Below, one piece after another: positions 39,194-48,262 of a stretch of DNA of 64,000 nucleotides; the stretch's first letter is position 1, and every line of letters starts with the position of its first letter. The notes under the pieces are model-generated. The model was not told the origin of the DNA, ran no database searches, and saw only the letters and a list, made by a program, of their open reading frames with translations. Source of the DNA: Leishmania donovani (lineage: Eukaryota > Euglenozoa > Kinetoplastea > Trypanosomatida > Trypanosomatidae); the NCBI RefSeq assembly GCF_000227135.1, contig NC_018232.1:47389-111388 (forward strand), in the 5' to 3' direction. The translations under genes were made by a program, and so were the position numbers.

Positions 39194-39956
39194 CTGGAGA
39201 CTCCAAAAATGCGAGAACGGCTTTTACGTTTAGGAGGAGGACAGTGCGAGGGCTTTTGATTGGCAAAGGCAGGGCGAGTAGGGCCGTGAACAGAGAATAA
39301 TTCTGATGGCCACGTCTCCTCCTTCGCCCGTCCCCCCCCCGTCCCTGTCCACTCGCGTGTTTCCCGCCTCTCACGGATTCGCCGAAGGAACGGGGCATGG
39401 AAGAGTGGAGTAGGGTGGGGTGGAAGACGGTGGGGAGGGGAGGGAGCGCATGACCCTGTGCGTCAATGCATTCGAGCCGCCGCTGTCTGCCCTGCTGTCT
39501 GGTTGTTTGTGCGCTTAGGTGTTTCCTCCTGCACGCTGTGCGGTAGCGTTGGCGTATGTGTGCGTGTGTGTGTGTGTGTGGCGACTTCCATCTCTCCCTC
39601 TCCTCCCCCCTCTCTCTCTCGACTCGTGTGCCATCGTCACGGCCTCGCCCACAGGCATACGAACTATCCACGGCCCCCCTCGTCTGCCATCCCTGTCCAC
39701 CGCCTCTCTCACGTTCGTTCGGAGACCTCCTCGTTGTTTCTGTTTCGGTTGCTGCTGCTCCGCCTTCACGGAAGAGCGAAGTCTGCGCCACCGGTTCTTG
39801 GTTGCTTCACTCCTCCCTCCCTCTCCGTGTTTTGTGTGCTGTGCCTTGCATTGTGTGTGTGTGTGTTTATACGTGTGCAAGTCCATGCAAGCGTGTTGTA
39901 TATGCATGTGTGTTCCACATCTCACTCTCTCCCTCCTTTGGCTGCGACCCTTGACC

Positions 39957-40112
39957 ATGTTTGGCTCCCTCTCGCGTTCAGTTTCGCTCGCAGACGATAA
40001 GTCGCCTTCGCCGGCCACCTCATCCGCACGTCCAGCAGCCCTAACAACCCCTTCTTCCCCTCCCTCCTCTCCCTTCCCAAACCGAAAGAATACATGCTGT
40101 AGATGTTGCTAA
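39957..40112 (+). CDS. Candidate small protein (51 aa)
   Basis: ATG at 39957 opens 51 codons, MFGSLSRSVSLADDKSPS through a Ser/Pro/Ala-rich middle to a C-terminal NRKNTCCRCC. The terminal cysteine cluster is reminiscent of lipid-modified tails. It follows a C/T-rich tract, though no clean AG lies just upstream of the ATG. Against it, Ser/Pro bias is what a pyrimidine-rich spacer gives by chance in this frame. It could be a short uORF or nothing. Confidence 0.3.
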   Translation: MFGSLSRSVSLADDKSPSPATSSARPAALTTPSSPPSSPFPNRKNTCCRCC

Positions 40113-40594
40113 GGCGAGCTCGACAACACACCCGTGGTACAACACATATGCGTGGGCTTGTATGGGCAGTGGCAGGAGACGAAGGAGGGGGAGAGGCGAT
40201 CCTGTCAGTCTTGTGCACGTGCTTGTGCGTGTTCTCCCTCGTCTCTCTCCCTCTCGCTACCTTCACATTCTTCTCACAGCAGGAGTGAAGACGCGCCTGG
40301 ACCACGCACAACGCACAGAGCACAGTAGGGCAAGCAAAACGCAGACGTGCTCATGTGCTCCCCGCCCCCCCTCTCGCACTCTCATCTCCCCCTCGCTCAC
40401 CCTCTCTTCGTTCTCTCGACGCGCATGCCACTGCTGCTGCCTGCGGCCCGCGGCCTGCGGCTAGGATATCTACGTGTGGCCGCGATCGTAGAGCGCAGGG
40501 AACGGGTATGCAGTCAAAGAAAAACGGCGGCCGCATCCTCTCACGTGTGAAGTAATGGTCTCCCTCGTCTCTACACACACACGCACAAACCACG

Positions 40595-40616
40595 ACTCTC
40601 CCCCTTTCCTCTCTAG
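40595..40616 (+). promoter_or_regulatory. Polypyrimidine-AG abutting a start codon
   Basis: CTCTCCCCCTTTCCTCTCTAG ends at 40616 and the ATG begins at 40617. Used as a splice acceptor, it would leave no 5' UTR beyond the spliced leader itself. Confidence 0.5.
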
Positions 40617-41138
40617 ATGGCGTCGGCTGGGGCCCCTGCTGCTCCGACATCGCGTCTCTGCGCCGAGCTGGACGCGCTCGAAACAACGTCATTGCAGCGC
40701 CTCCCCATCGACGATGCACGTCGTGTGCTTTCTCGGCTCGACGACGTGGACGCGCAACTCTGCCGTAGCGCCGGTGTAGCAGTCCTCATCTCAGACAGCA
40801 GTGAAGGTGCGGTTCCCTGCACTGCCGAGAGAGGTACCAGTCCCTCTGCCCATGATTCCTCTATGGGGACACTAAAGCAGCTGCGCTCGACCTTCGCTGC
40901 TCAGCTGACCATCTCCCAGCAAGATGCACTGATGCGTGTATTGTACGCGTGCATGGCATCTTGCGCCTCTGGCGTCACGGCACCCACATCGGAAGCATCT
41001 TGTTGGGCACCGATTGGAGCACACAATGCTCACGCGCCTCTCTCACCAGCGGGTGTGCGCCGACTGTACGAGTGGCACGCGGCCCTGCACGATGCGGCTG
41101 GCGATGGCGCGGTGGTGCGTGCCTTGATGAGCAGGTGA
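40617..41138 (+). CDS. Hypothetical protein (173 aa)
   Basis: Not recognised. It is an Ala/Ser/Leu-rich protein with likely helices at ~13-50 (LCAELDALETTSLQRLPIDD; ARRVLSRLDDVDAQLC), ~84-115 (GTLKQLRSTFAAQLTISQQD) and ~145-173 (GVRRLYEWHAALHDAAGD). It has no signal peptide or membrane segment. Amino-acid balance and acid/base mix support real coding. The start directly follows a polypyrimidine-AG; there is no other in-frame ATG until the internal Met at ~83, so the annotated start is the natural one, but it makes an unusually short leader. Confidence 0.7.
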   Translation: MASAGAPAAPTSRLCAELDALETTSLQRLPIDDARRVLSRLDDVDAQLCRSAGVAVLISDSSEGAVPCTAERGTSPSAHDSSMGTLKQLRSTFAAQLTISQQDALMRVLYACMASCASGVTAPTSEASCWAPIGAHNAHAPLSPAGVRRLYEWHAALHDAAGDGAVVRALMSR

Positions 41139-41727
41139 CCGGGCCCTCCCACACACGCACAAATATACATGTGCATGTATGCGTGCGTGCGTCGGTGTCG
41201 GGGCTGCCACGGTTCTCCTGTGGTTGGGTGCTGCGCCTGCTGTCGGGCATCTTGTCTCAGCGATGTCGGCCAATGCGACTCGAAAACGATGCGTGAGGGC
41301 ACGGCAACCGCAAGATGGCGGCAGGGCGCGTCGACGTGCTGCCTCGAACCCCTCTACTACTGCTACTGCCGACAGCACGGAAACGAGCCACCGCGTCGCT
41401 CACACGCACCGGCGTGGGTGACGCCCGGCTGCTCACCGTGCCTGCGCTTTCTAATTTCTTTTTGCTTTGCGTTCGAGGGGACGAAACCCTTGCTCACGTC
41501 ATCACCCCATCATCCCACCCCTTCCCCGGCATCGCTGCGGCTCTGCTCTCGACAGCTCGCGCGCACGCGTACGCACGATTGCGTGTTGAAGGATGCCGCA
41601 CAGAAGCGCATGCGCTCACTCCACTACGCACACGTGCAGGAAGCGGCACCGTCTCTCTCCCTCTTCCCTCCATCGACACCCTGCGATACTGTTTCGTCTG
41701 TTCTCTGCGCCTCACTTTCTTCTGAAG

Positions 41728-42247
41728 CCCTGATGGGCGGAGGAGGAGGCGGGGCGGGAGCCCAGGCAGCCCTCCCATGTCCCTGCCACGTGCCGAGCCG
41801 CTTCTGGTGGTGACGGGGCCAGGCGCCAACACTGCTGAAAACGACTGAGCGATGTGCCGCTGGTGGTGTCGGCGGTCAGGTCCTGGACGGCGCTGCGTCG
41901 GAGCGACCTGCGACCGTGTGAGCGCGCTTGTGCCATCCATGCGATCAGGCCGAGCGCCAGCGTGTCTCGTCCGGCCCCGACACTGCCTGCTGGTGTGGGG
42001 AACGCGAACCCCCCCCCGACAGCAGCACCAGGTGCTGACCAGCGTGATGGAAGCGGCTGCGAGGCGACCTGCGAGACGGTGGCGGGCGGAGAGGTTGAGG
42101 CAGGGGCCGCTCACAGATGGCCGCGTCAGTGCATTTGGTGCAACGCTTGTCTGCCGCTGCTTGGCACCGCGCGGACGGGGTCTTGCGTGAGGGCTTTGGC
42201 TCGTGCGGCGCGGTGGAGCCGTGGACACGCGTGGATGCAGAACAGAA
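41728..42247 (+). mobile_element. Probable SIDER (short degenerate retroposon)
   Basis: A ~520-bp block is strongly GC-rich and purine/pyrimidine-balanced, in contrast to the C/T-rich sequence on either side. It begins with GGAGGAGGAGGCGGGGCGGG and contains phrases such as CCATCCATGCGATCAGGCC and GGTCAGGTCCTGGACGG that I associate with Leishmania SIDER2 elements. Size and place (the 3' UTR of the upstream gene) fit the family. SIDER2 copies are known to destabilise the mRNAs that carry them. The assignment rests on memory and composition, and the ends are approximate. Confidence 0.5.
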
Positions 42248-42540
42248 ATCGAATCGTGCTTGCGCCTCTCGTCGTCGTGCATGCACGGAGAAGTCGGCAG
42301 CTTTCAGCTTCCCCTCACTTGACCCCTCCCCCTCTCTCTTTCTGCTGCAGTCTCCAACACCGCCCTTCGTCCCTGTCTTTTCCGTCTGTACGGACTGTGC
42401 ATCTCTGTGCAGGTATCTGTGTCTGCGTATATATACACACACGTAGACATATATGCATATATGTATATGTGTTTGTGTGTGTGTGTGCGTGGAGTTGCAT
42501 TCGGATGCCACATTATGCGAGCCGAGGTACTTCGTCGTTT

Positions 42541-42602
42541 TCGGTCTCTTCGCCTTGCCTGATCCGGCTCCGTTTACGTCGCTGCCACCGTCGCCGTGGG
42601 AG
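42541..42602 (+). promoter_or_regulatory. Possible trans-splice acceptor for the carrier
   Basis: A T/C-rich stretch ends with an AG at 42601-42602, 20 nt before ATG 42622. A stronger-looking tract ends with AG at 42349-42350, but using it would place out-of-frame ATGs (from 42453) ahead of the gene. Confidence 0.4.
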
Positions 42603-42621
42603 CCACCACGCCGATCAACTC

Positions 42622-44133
42622 ATGAGCACGCAGGTGAACGCCCACGCACACGCACAGCGAGAACACACCACGTATATGTTTCCCGTGCCGGCCGGCTTTG
42701 CGGTGCACAACCGCAACACTGGTTCAAATAACAGTGAAGGCGACGGGCATGGTAGTCGCGTCGATGAGCGAAGCACCGTCTTGGGGCTTGTGGCTGGCGT
42801 CGGCGGAGGCTCAACGACGGAAGCAGATGTGGTGAGCGCAGTGATAACGACGTCCCTCTTGCCGCCTGGCGGCGTTAATGGAGTGGGGGCTGCCTCGTTT
42901 GTCTCGCCCATCGTGGGCTCGCGAGACCGGGTTTGCTTCCAGCACTTCCTCATCGCGGCGGCGGCGTCGGCGCTCGCGGCGGTCCTCGTCGTCACGTACG
43001 TGTGGCAGTCGACCTCTGCGTTCAACATCGACCCGGTCACCGGCAAGGTGCGCCCGCACTCGTTCCAGTACTTCGTCTACTGTTTTGTGGGCGGCATCGC
43101 CGCGGGGATGGTGCACCTCGTCGTTGCCCCAATCGACATCCTCAAGTGCCGCGTGCAGGTGGGCGAGTACCGAAGCTTTAAGGACGGCTTCGTGCACCTA
43201 TTCCGCGTTGAGGCCGGCGGCTCAGTCTACCGCGCGCTGCCGCTGTTCTTCCGCGGGTGGCTGCCGATGCTGTGGGGGTACTGCATCCAAGGCTCGATCA
43301 AGTTCTCTCTCTACGAAATAGTCAAGTACGTGCTGCTGATCGCCTTTCTGGAACCGTCAGTGGAGGCGAAGGCGGCAGCTGCTGCCGCGGGAGGCGTGGC
43401 CAACTCGCTCGCGTCGTCGTCAGCGGCGCATGTGTCCGGCGTCTACCAGTTCTTCGTCTTTCTCTTCTCCAGCTGCCTGGCCGAGGTGGTTGCCGATCTC
43501 GGTCTGGCGCCGTGGGAGGCGGTAAAGATCCGCATGCAGACCTCGCCGTCGTTTCCGGTGCACCTCCGCAGCGCCCTGCCGCGCATGTGGGAGACGGAGG
43601 GGCTGCACGGTTTTTACAGGGGGCTCGTGCCGCTCTGGGGCAGGCAGGTGCCGTACACGATGATGAAGTTCTCCTCATTCGAATTCGTCGTCGTCGGGCT
43701 GCAGTCCCTCTTCCATAGCCTTGGCGTCATGGACGCCGCAGAGCCTGGGGTCTTGGGCAAGCTGGTCGTGAGTTTGCTGGCCGGCGTGCTGGCGGGGCTG
43801 CTGTGCGGCGTTGTGTCGCACCCGGCGGACACGGTGCTGTCAAAGATGAGCCAGCGGTCATCTGCGCCCACATCGAGTGCGGTGCCGGCGCTGGCCAATA
43901 CGCTTGCGGACGCCACATGCGGCAGCGTGGGCCACGGCAGAGCCGGCGCCGCCCACGGTGGCGCCATGCACGGTGTCCTCGAGGTGATGCATGAGCTAGG
44001 GTGGCGCGGCATGTGGAAAGGCTTGGCCCCTCGTCTGTTGATGGTGGTTTCGCTGACGGCACTGCAGTGGGTGACGTACGACGGCTTCAAGGTGTGGGCT
44101 GGACTGCCCACCTCCGGTGATGTAGAGAAGTGA
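42622..44133 (+). CDS. Mitochondrial carrier, phosphate-carrier type (503 aa)
   Basis: This is an SLC25-family protein with three carrier repeats of about 100 residues. The signatures are P-I-D-I-L-K (PIDILKCRVQV), PWEAVKIRMQT and PADTVLSKM. These match the phosphate carrier pattern (PxDxxKCRxQV, PxEAxKVRxQT, PADxVxS) better than any other subgroup, so transport of phosphate across the inner mitochondrial membrane is likely. It is far longer than a normal carrier (~300-350 aa): residues 1-105 form an unrelated N-terminal extension, with further Ser/Ala-rich inserts between helices (~250-275 and ~410-440). It may be a diverged paralog of the standard phosphate carrier. An in-frame ATG at 42505 would add 39 basic residues and cannot be ruled out. 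Confidence 0.87.
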   Translation: MSTQVNAHAHAQREHTTYMFPVPAGFAVHNRNTGSNNSEGDGHGSRVDERSTVLGLVAGVGGGSTTEADVVSAVITTSLLPPGGVNGVGAASFVSPIVGSRDRVCFQHFLIAAAASALAAVLVVTYVWQSTSAFNIDPVTGKVRPHSFQYFVYCFVGGIAAGMVHLVVAPIDILKCRVQVGEYRSFKDGFVHLFRVEAGGSVYRALPLFFRGWLPMLWGYCIQGSIKFSLYEIVKYVLLIAFLEPSVEAKAAAAAAGGVANSLASSSAAHVSGVYQFFVFLFSSCLAEVVADLGLAPWEAVKIRMQTSPSFPVHLRSALPRMWETEGLHGFYRGLVPLWGRQVPYTMMKFSSFEFVVVGLQSLFHSLGVMDAAEPGVLGKLVVSLLAGVLAGLLCGVVSHPADTVLSKMSQRSSAPTSSAVPALANTLADATCGSVGHGRAGAAHGGAMHGVLEVMHELGWRGMWKGLAPRLLMVVSLTALQWVTYDGFKVWAGLPTSGDVEK

Positions 44134-44968
44134 TACCGCATCTGTAGAGGCATGGGACGGTGGGGTCGGCGGAGGACAACAACAGCGGCGACGACGGTAG
44201 ACAAGACAGCCAAGCCGAATCTGATGAAAGGCGGTCGGCGTGCGCGCGTATGGGATCATGTATGGGCCTGTGCACGCAAGCACATACAGCTATGGCGGTT
44301 ACCGATGCACCCCCTTGTACCCTTGGCCAAAGGAAAGGATCAACAGAAGAAAAAGGAGGACGCGAAGGCACTGAGTGCGCACGCATGCAGCGGAGATGAA
44401 GTGCTGGGGGAGGGGATGGGTGAGAGCACTGCCCCTCACCCCACTCCTCTCTCGCTCGCTCTTGTTCTCTATGCTCTTGAGGGCAGACACGATGCGAAGT
44501 ATGGCGGGAGAAAGCACGCGAGGAGGAGGGCTGTCGTGGCCCTTGAGTCGATCTTCGGGCAAGGAGGCGTGCACTGACACACTATCACCCACCCAGCCCT
44601 CGGTGGCTCGCGCTGCACGGCAGAAAATACGCCGGAAAAGCGCAGTCCCGGGTGCCTGCGCACGCTTCGATTGGCACGATCTGCCCCGCGTCACAGCGAT
44701 GGAATCGCTGGACCTCTTCTCACGAGCACACGTCTCATCACCCTCAACTCATGACCCGCCCCGCTCACCCTCTTCTTTTCTGCTGTCGTCTCGTCTCTGC
44801 TTTCCGCTGCACGGCGTGCTGGCATGTTTGCCAATCCGAAGTCCTTTGCTAACTCACCTGCCTACACAGAACGGTGGGGGTGGCGGCGCGCCAGAAACCT
44901 CTCAAGAGGGGGACCCGAGAACGCTGGCACCTTCACTATCGCAGACGACGGCCTACGCCGTTCGCGCG
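44134..44968. other. Intergenic spacer
   Basis: No separate gene. The downstream reading frame stays open through much of this spacer, but the composition is UTR-like, with pyrimidine tracts at 44435-44480 and 44760-44815. AG at 44868-44869 is a likely acceptor. Confidence 0.55.
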
Positions 44969-47014
44969 ATGGACAGCGCCACATGCATCCCGTCTCGTGT
45001 TCTCCACTTACCCGCACCACTGCTGCAGCCACGCGGCTCGAGATGGGCATCCGTGCAGCCGTCGCCCGATCGCGCTAGTCTGCTGCTCTGCGGTCGCCAT
45101 GAGTGTCAGCTGCTTTCCGTGTCGTCCTTCGCGCTGCAGGTGCCGCGTGCGGCTGTCTTGGCGCAGCCGTCCAGCAGCATCAGGGAAGAGGACACGCGTC
45201 GCTCGGTGGCGCAGCAGTGGAACGAGCGTGGTTCTGCTCCTGGCAACTCTGCCGTTGGAGGACGGGGACGGTGCATTGTCCTGCCGCAGCCGCACCGCGA
45301 CCTCACCTCCTCATGCTGGCTCTCTGCGGGTCTCGACACAGGCAACGAAGACGACGACGAGGCAGCCGCGAGCGACGACATTGCCCCTGGTGCGGTGGTA
45401 GGACTCGGCGATGCCGCCTCAGTGGTGACGATCATGCGCCCCTCACCCCTCAGCAGAGCATTATCGCCTCATGGCACGGCCGCCAGGTGGCTGCAGGCCA
45501 CCATCTTCCTCAAGGACGAGGAGGACGCGGTGTTTGCGGGGGGCACACCCTTGACGTGGAACCACCAGCGCCATGATCACCACGGTCGCCTCGGCAAGGC
45601 CACGGCGCTCGGGCGGCCGTGCCAGTGGGGGCGTACTCCGCCGTTAGCACCAGCTTGGAAGGCGGTAGAGGCGGTCCTGCCGTGCAGCTATGTGCCTAGC
45701 CACTCCAGCGGTGGGCAGACGGACATGCACATCCTCTGCCAGCGCGTGGATGAGGTTTACGAAGGCAGCGGCGTTGCCGCCGGAGGACGCTCCGCGAGAC
45801 GACCGTGCAGTGGCGTGTGGTTAGCCTCGGTGCAACGCGAGTCGGCGTGGCGAGTGCCGTTGGCAATGCCACCCGGAGAAGAAGACGTAATGGACAGCGG
45901 TGGAGATGGTGCTGCTGCGCGCTCTTTAGCAGAGGCGCGGCACGTCGTGCGGCGATCACCGCGCTTGTTCGACGTACGCCGGCGCATGCCGCCTGCCCTC
46001 CAACACGCTCCACCGCACCAGCCGTCGCACCTTTGCCCCGCAACGATGCCGGCGCCGGCGCATCAGCGCGCGAGTAACGCTGCGACAGGGCCGATGGGTC
46101 TTGTCTTCGCTGCCGCGTTTCGTCGCCACGTTGGCCTCTACACCGCCGCGACAGTCACCCCGACGGTCTTCTTTGAGCTGCCGTCGTGGCTGACGGGAGG
46201 CGGTGGCACTGCCCCCGCTGCCGCCACCTCGTCACCAAGCCAGTGTTCGAGTTGGTGCGTGACGTCTGTGGTGGAAGAGCCATCCCTCGTGGCGCCAGCA
46301 GCAGTCCCGCAAACATCAAACGGTGGTGGCAGCGGCTACTCGTACCTCGTGACGGCGATGCATAATGAGCGGGGCAAGCGGCGGAGCCGTCCTTACCCGG
46401 TTCACGCAAAGGTATCTCATGTCGATGAGTCATGGCAGAGCGACGGGGACAACAACGGCAGCGGCGACGGCAGCTGCTACTGTTCGCCCCTCTCCTCGTC
46501 CGGCAGCTGCTGGTGGCTGCTGTATGACTGCAGGAACCCGTCCCGCCCGGTGTGGGTCGCTGAAGAGGCGCTCGCGGCACCGCCCGCGCTCGACGAGGAT
46601 GACCTATGGCACGATGCGCCCGTAGTGACGGAGTGGCTCGCATCGACGTCGCCCGCGTCTCACGCTAGCCTCCGCCGCAGTCCGGTGTGCGCGACATACG
46701 TCCCGCTTGCAACGACTTCCGCGGAAGGCTCGAGTGCCCTTGGGGTGCTGTCTGCGTGCGGCGTTTGTTTAGTGCTCGATGGTGGGGCGACGATGCCCGA
46801 CGGCGCGGGCTTGGATGCGGAGGACGACGACGACGTGGAAGGCGAGGAGGCAGCGGACGTGTTTGCCCCCATCATGTATGAGCTGTCGCCCCCACGCTCT
46901 CTGCTATCACCAACACTCAGCGCTCATCGGGAAGTGATTGCGAAGCCGCCACGGGTGCGGGCGCTGACGTTCACCGACGGCGTGCTTCACTACGCGTGCG
47001 AGGAGGCGCTTTAG
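44969..47014 (+). CDS. Large hypothetical protein, possibly beta-propeller (681 aa)
   Basis: Not recognised. Short beta-like segments alternate with Gly/Ser/Asp-rich loops through the whole protein: for example SRWASVQPSPDRASLLLCGR, LTSSCWLSAG, GVWLASVQRESAWRVPL, GLVFAAAFRRHVGLYTA, CWWLLYDCRNPSRPVWV and SALGVLSACGVCLVL. Strands ending in a bulky residue every 60-100 residues are what a divergent WD40 or related propeller with long insertions gives, but no canonical WD pair occurs at the repeat ends. There is no signal peptide or membrane helix. The start is uncertain: the frame is open back to before 44396, with in-frame ATGs at 44396 and 44699. I chose 44969 because it is the first ATG after the acceptor AG at 44868-44869. 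Confidence 0.72.
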   Translation: MDSATCIPSRVLHLPAPLLQPRGSRWASVQPSPDRASLLLCGRHECQLLSVSSFALQVPRAAVLAQPSSSIREEDTRRSVAQQWNERGSAPGNSAVGGRGRCIVLPQPHRDLTSSCWLSAGLDTGNEDDDEAAASDDIAPGAVVGLGDAASVVTIMRPSPLSRALSPHGTAARWLQATIFLKDEEDAVFAGGTPLTWNHQRHDHHGRLGKATALGRPCQWGRTPPLAPAWKAVEAVLPCSYVPSHSSGGQTDMHILCQRVDEVYEGSGVAAGGRSARRPCSGVWLASVQRESAWRVPLAMPPGEEDVMDSGGDGAAARSLAEARHVVRRSPRLFDVRRRMPPALQHAPPHQPSHLCPATMPAPAHQRASNAATGPMGLVFAAAFRRHVGLYTAATVTPTVFFELPSWLTGGGGTAPAAATSSPSQCSSWCVTSVVEEPSLVAPAAVPQTSNGGGSGYSYLVTAMHNERGKRRSRPYPVHAKVSHVDESWQSDGDNNGSGDGSCYCSPLSSSGSCWWLLYDCRNPSRPVWVAEEALAAPPALDEDDLWHDAPVVTEWLASTSPASHASLRRSPVCATYVPLATTSAEGSSALGVLSACGVCLVLDGGATMPDGAGLDAEDDDDVEGEEAADVFAPIMYELSPPRSLLSPTLSAHREVIAKPPRVRALTFTDGVLHYACEEAL

Positions 47015-47719
47015 CTGCCGAGGTGGACGGGGGGGGGGGAAGAGGCGGAGTCGGGTTGGAGGAGCCGAAGCATTCTCTGTGGCACCCGCGAAATGCCTGG
47101 CCGTCACGCCCCTCTCCCCGCCTGCCCGCCCCGCCAACCTCCGGGGGAACGCGGCGCACGCCTCTTTTCCCTCTGCCGCCAAGACGTCAGCCAAAGGCCA
47201 ACGTGACGAAATCGGAACGATGTAGAAGACGCCAGAGGATGGCGCGCCGTGAGCAGCCTTACCAGGTGTGTCATGGCCGCGACCCACGTGGCGGAGAGGG
47301 GAGAGGGTGCGCCCGGACGGGGCCATGAGGAAGTGGCAAGCGCGTCGGCTCTGCGCTGGCGGACGAAGGGAGAGGAACGGTGTCTACGTGACCTCCCCGT
47401 CGTCCACTCCCCTCCACCGCCGACTATCCTACACGGCCGTGCTTGGGGAGGTGCCGCCATCATCTCCCAGCAACGCATCGTCGTTGACTCCTCACCCCCT
47501 CCAAGCCCTTCGCCCACTTCGTGTACCTCTTCTTTTCGCTACCCCGTCCACCGCCTCCCTCACGCCAGCACCACGTGCGTGCCCACATACGCACACTCCA
47601 TCATTCATAACCGGCTCTTCGAAGCGCAGCTGCCCCACCTATCCCTCCTCCCTCGCTGCAACCCACCGCCTATCTCCACTGGCAGCTGGGGAATCCTGTC
47701 GCTTCCGCGGTTCTCAGCC
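47015..47719. other. Intergenic spacer
   Basis: No gene. A run of 11 G (47029-47039) follows the stop codon closely, and C/T-rich DNA precedes the glutaredoxin, with AG at 47684-47685. Confidence 0.65.
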
Positions 47720-48262
47720 ATGCGCTCGTTGAGTCGAGGGCTTTCCCTCGCTGCGAGTGGTCGCCTCGTCTGCGTGTCGCGAAGGTCTTCGGTGACGGCA
47801 AGCACCGCCCTTGCCGCGACGTACGCGTCGGCTAACGCGGTGCCCTGCTCATCGCTGTCGTCGTCCATGGCTGCGTCAGCGCACCGCGCATCCGCGGCGT
47901 TTTTCCACACCTCCCGCGTGCACCGCGCCCCGTCGGACGTGTCGGACGACCTCGCGAAGGATCTGCACGACATCATCTGTCACGACCGCCTCGTCGTCTT
48001 TCTCACTGGCACCCCGTCGCAACCGCGGTGTCGCTTTACAGCGCAGCTGGTGGACCTGCTCGACCAGCTCGGCGTCAAGTATAGCTTTTTCAACATCATG
48101 GATGACGAGGAGGTTTGCGAGGGGCTCAAGGCGTACAGCGACTGGCCGACGTACCCGCAGGTGTACGTGGACGGCGAGCTGCTCGGCGGCTTCGATATTT
48201 GCAAGACAATGATGCTGGATGGCACGCTGACGACGATGCTGAAGGATAAGCAACTCATCTGA
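47720..48262 (+). CDS. Mitochondrial monothiol glutaredoxin (1-Cys Grx)
   Basis: This 180-aa protein has a long Ser/Ala/Arg-rich mitochondrial presequence (1-~72) and one glutaredoxin domain (~75-180). The active-site Cys is C104 in PRCRFTAQ, where most family members have CGFS, so this is a CRFT variant. The other fold markers are present: WPTYPQVYV (cis-Pro loop), GELLGGFDI (glutathione-binding Gly pair) and the final helix. The Lys that usually precedes the active site (KGT) is replaced (LTGTPSQP). Mitochondrial monothiol glutaredoxins known elsewhere transfer [2Fe-2S] clusters and bind glutathione or, in trypanosomatids, trypanothione. The bulky Arg next to the active-site Cys is notable. 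The ATG at 47720 is the first that gives a presequence; the upstream open frame is UTR. Confidence 0.9.
   Translation: MRSLSRGLSLAASGRLVCVSRRSSVTASTALAATYASANAVPCSSLSSSMAASAHRASAAFFHTSRVHRAPSDVSDDLAKDLHDIICHDRLVVFLTGTPSQPRCRFTAQLVDLLDQLGVKYSFFNIMDDEEVCEGLKAYSDWPTYPQVYVDGELLGGFDICKTMMLDGTLTTMLKDKQLI

Larger units (their letters stand above)
38823..40616. other. Intergenic spacer
   Basis: No well-supported gene. It has a G-run cluster at 39173-39193, TG/TC-rich DNA from 39540, and one short candidate open frame at 39957-40112. The last 22 nt are a polypyrimidine tract. Confidence 0.6.
41139..42621. other. Intergenic spacer with retroposon-like block
   Basis: No gene. The first 580 nt are mixed and pyrimidine-rich, then a distinct GC-rich block (41728-42247) follows, then a pyrimidine tract, AT/TG-rich sequence (42427-42490) and a last pyrimidine tract before the carrier gene. 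Confidence 0.65.

Noticed and set aside
13890..40619. Cis-spliced introns suggested by AG right before ATG (13918, 40617)
   Set aside because: No 5' splice site or upstream exon is visible; cis-introns are extremely rare in this group. Trans-splicing explains the AG.
42505..42621. Upstream in-frame ATG of the carrier
   Set aside because: Would add 39 Arg/His-rich residues; an acceptor AG at 42601-42602 favours 42622. Kept only as an alternative.
44396..44968. N-terminal extension of the 681-aa protein
   Set aside because: The frame is open but the sequence has pyrimidine tracts and UTR-like composition, and a good acceptor lies at 44868-44869.
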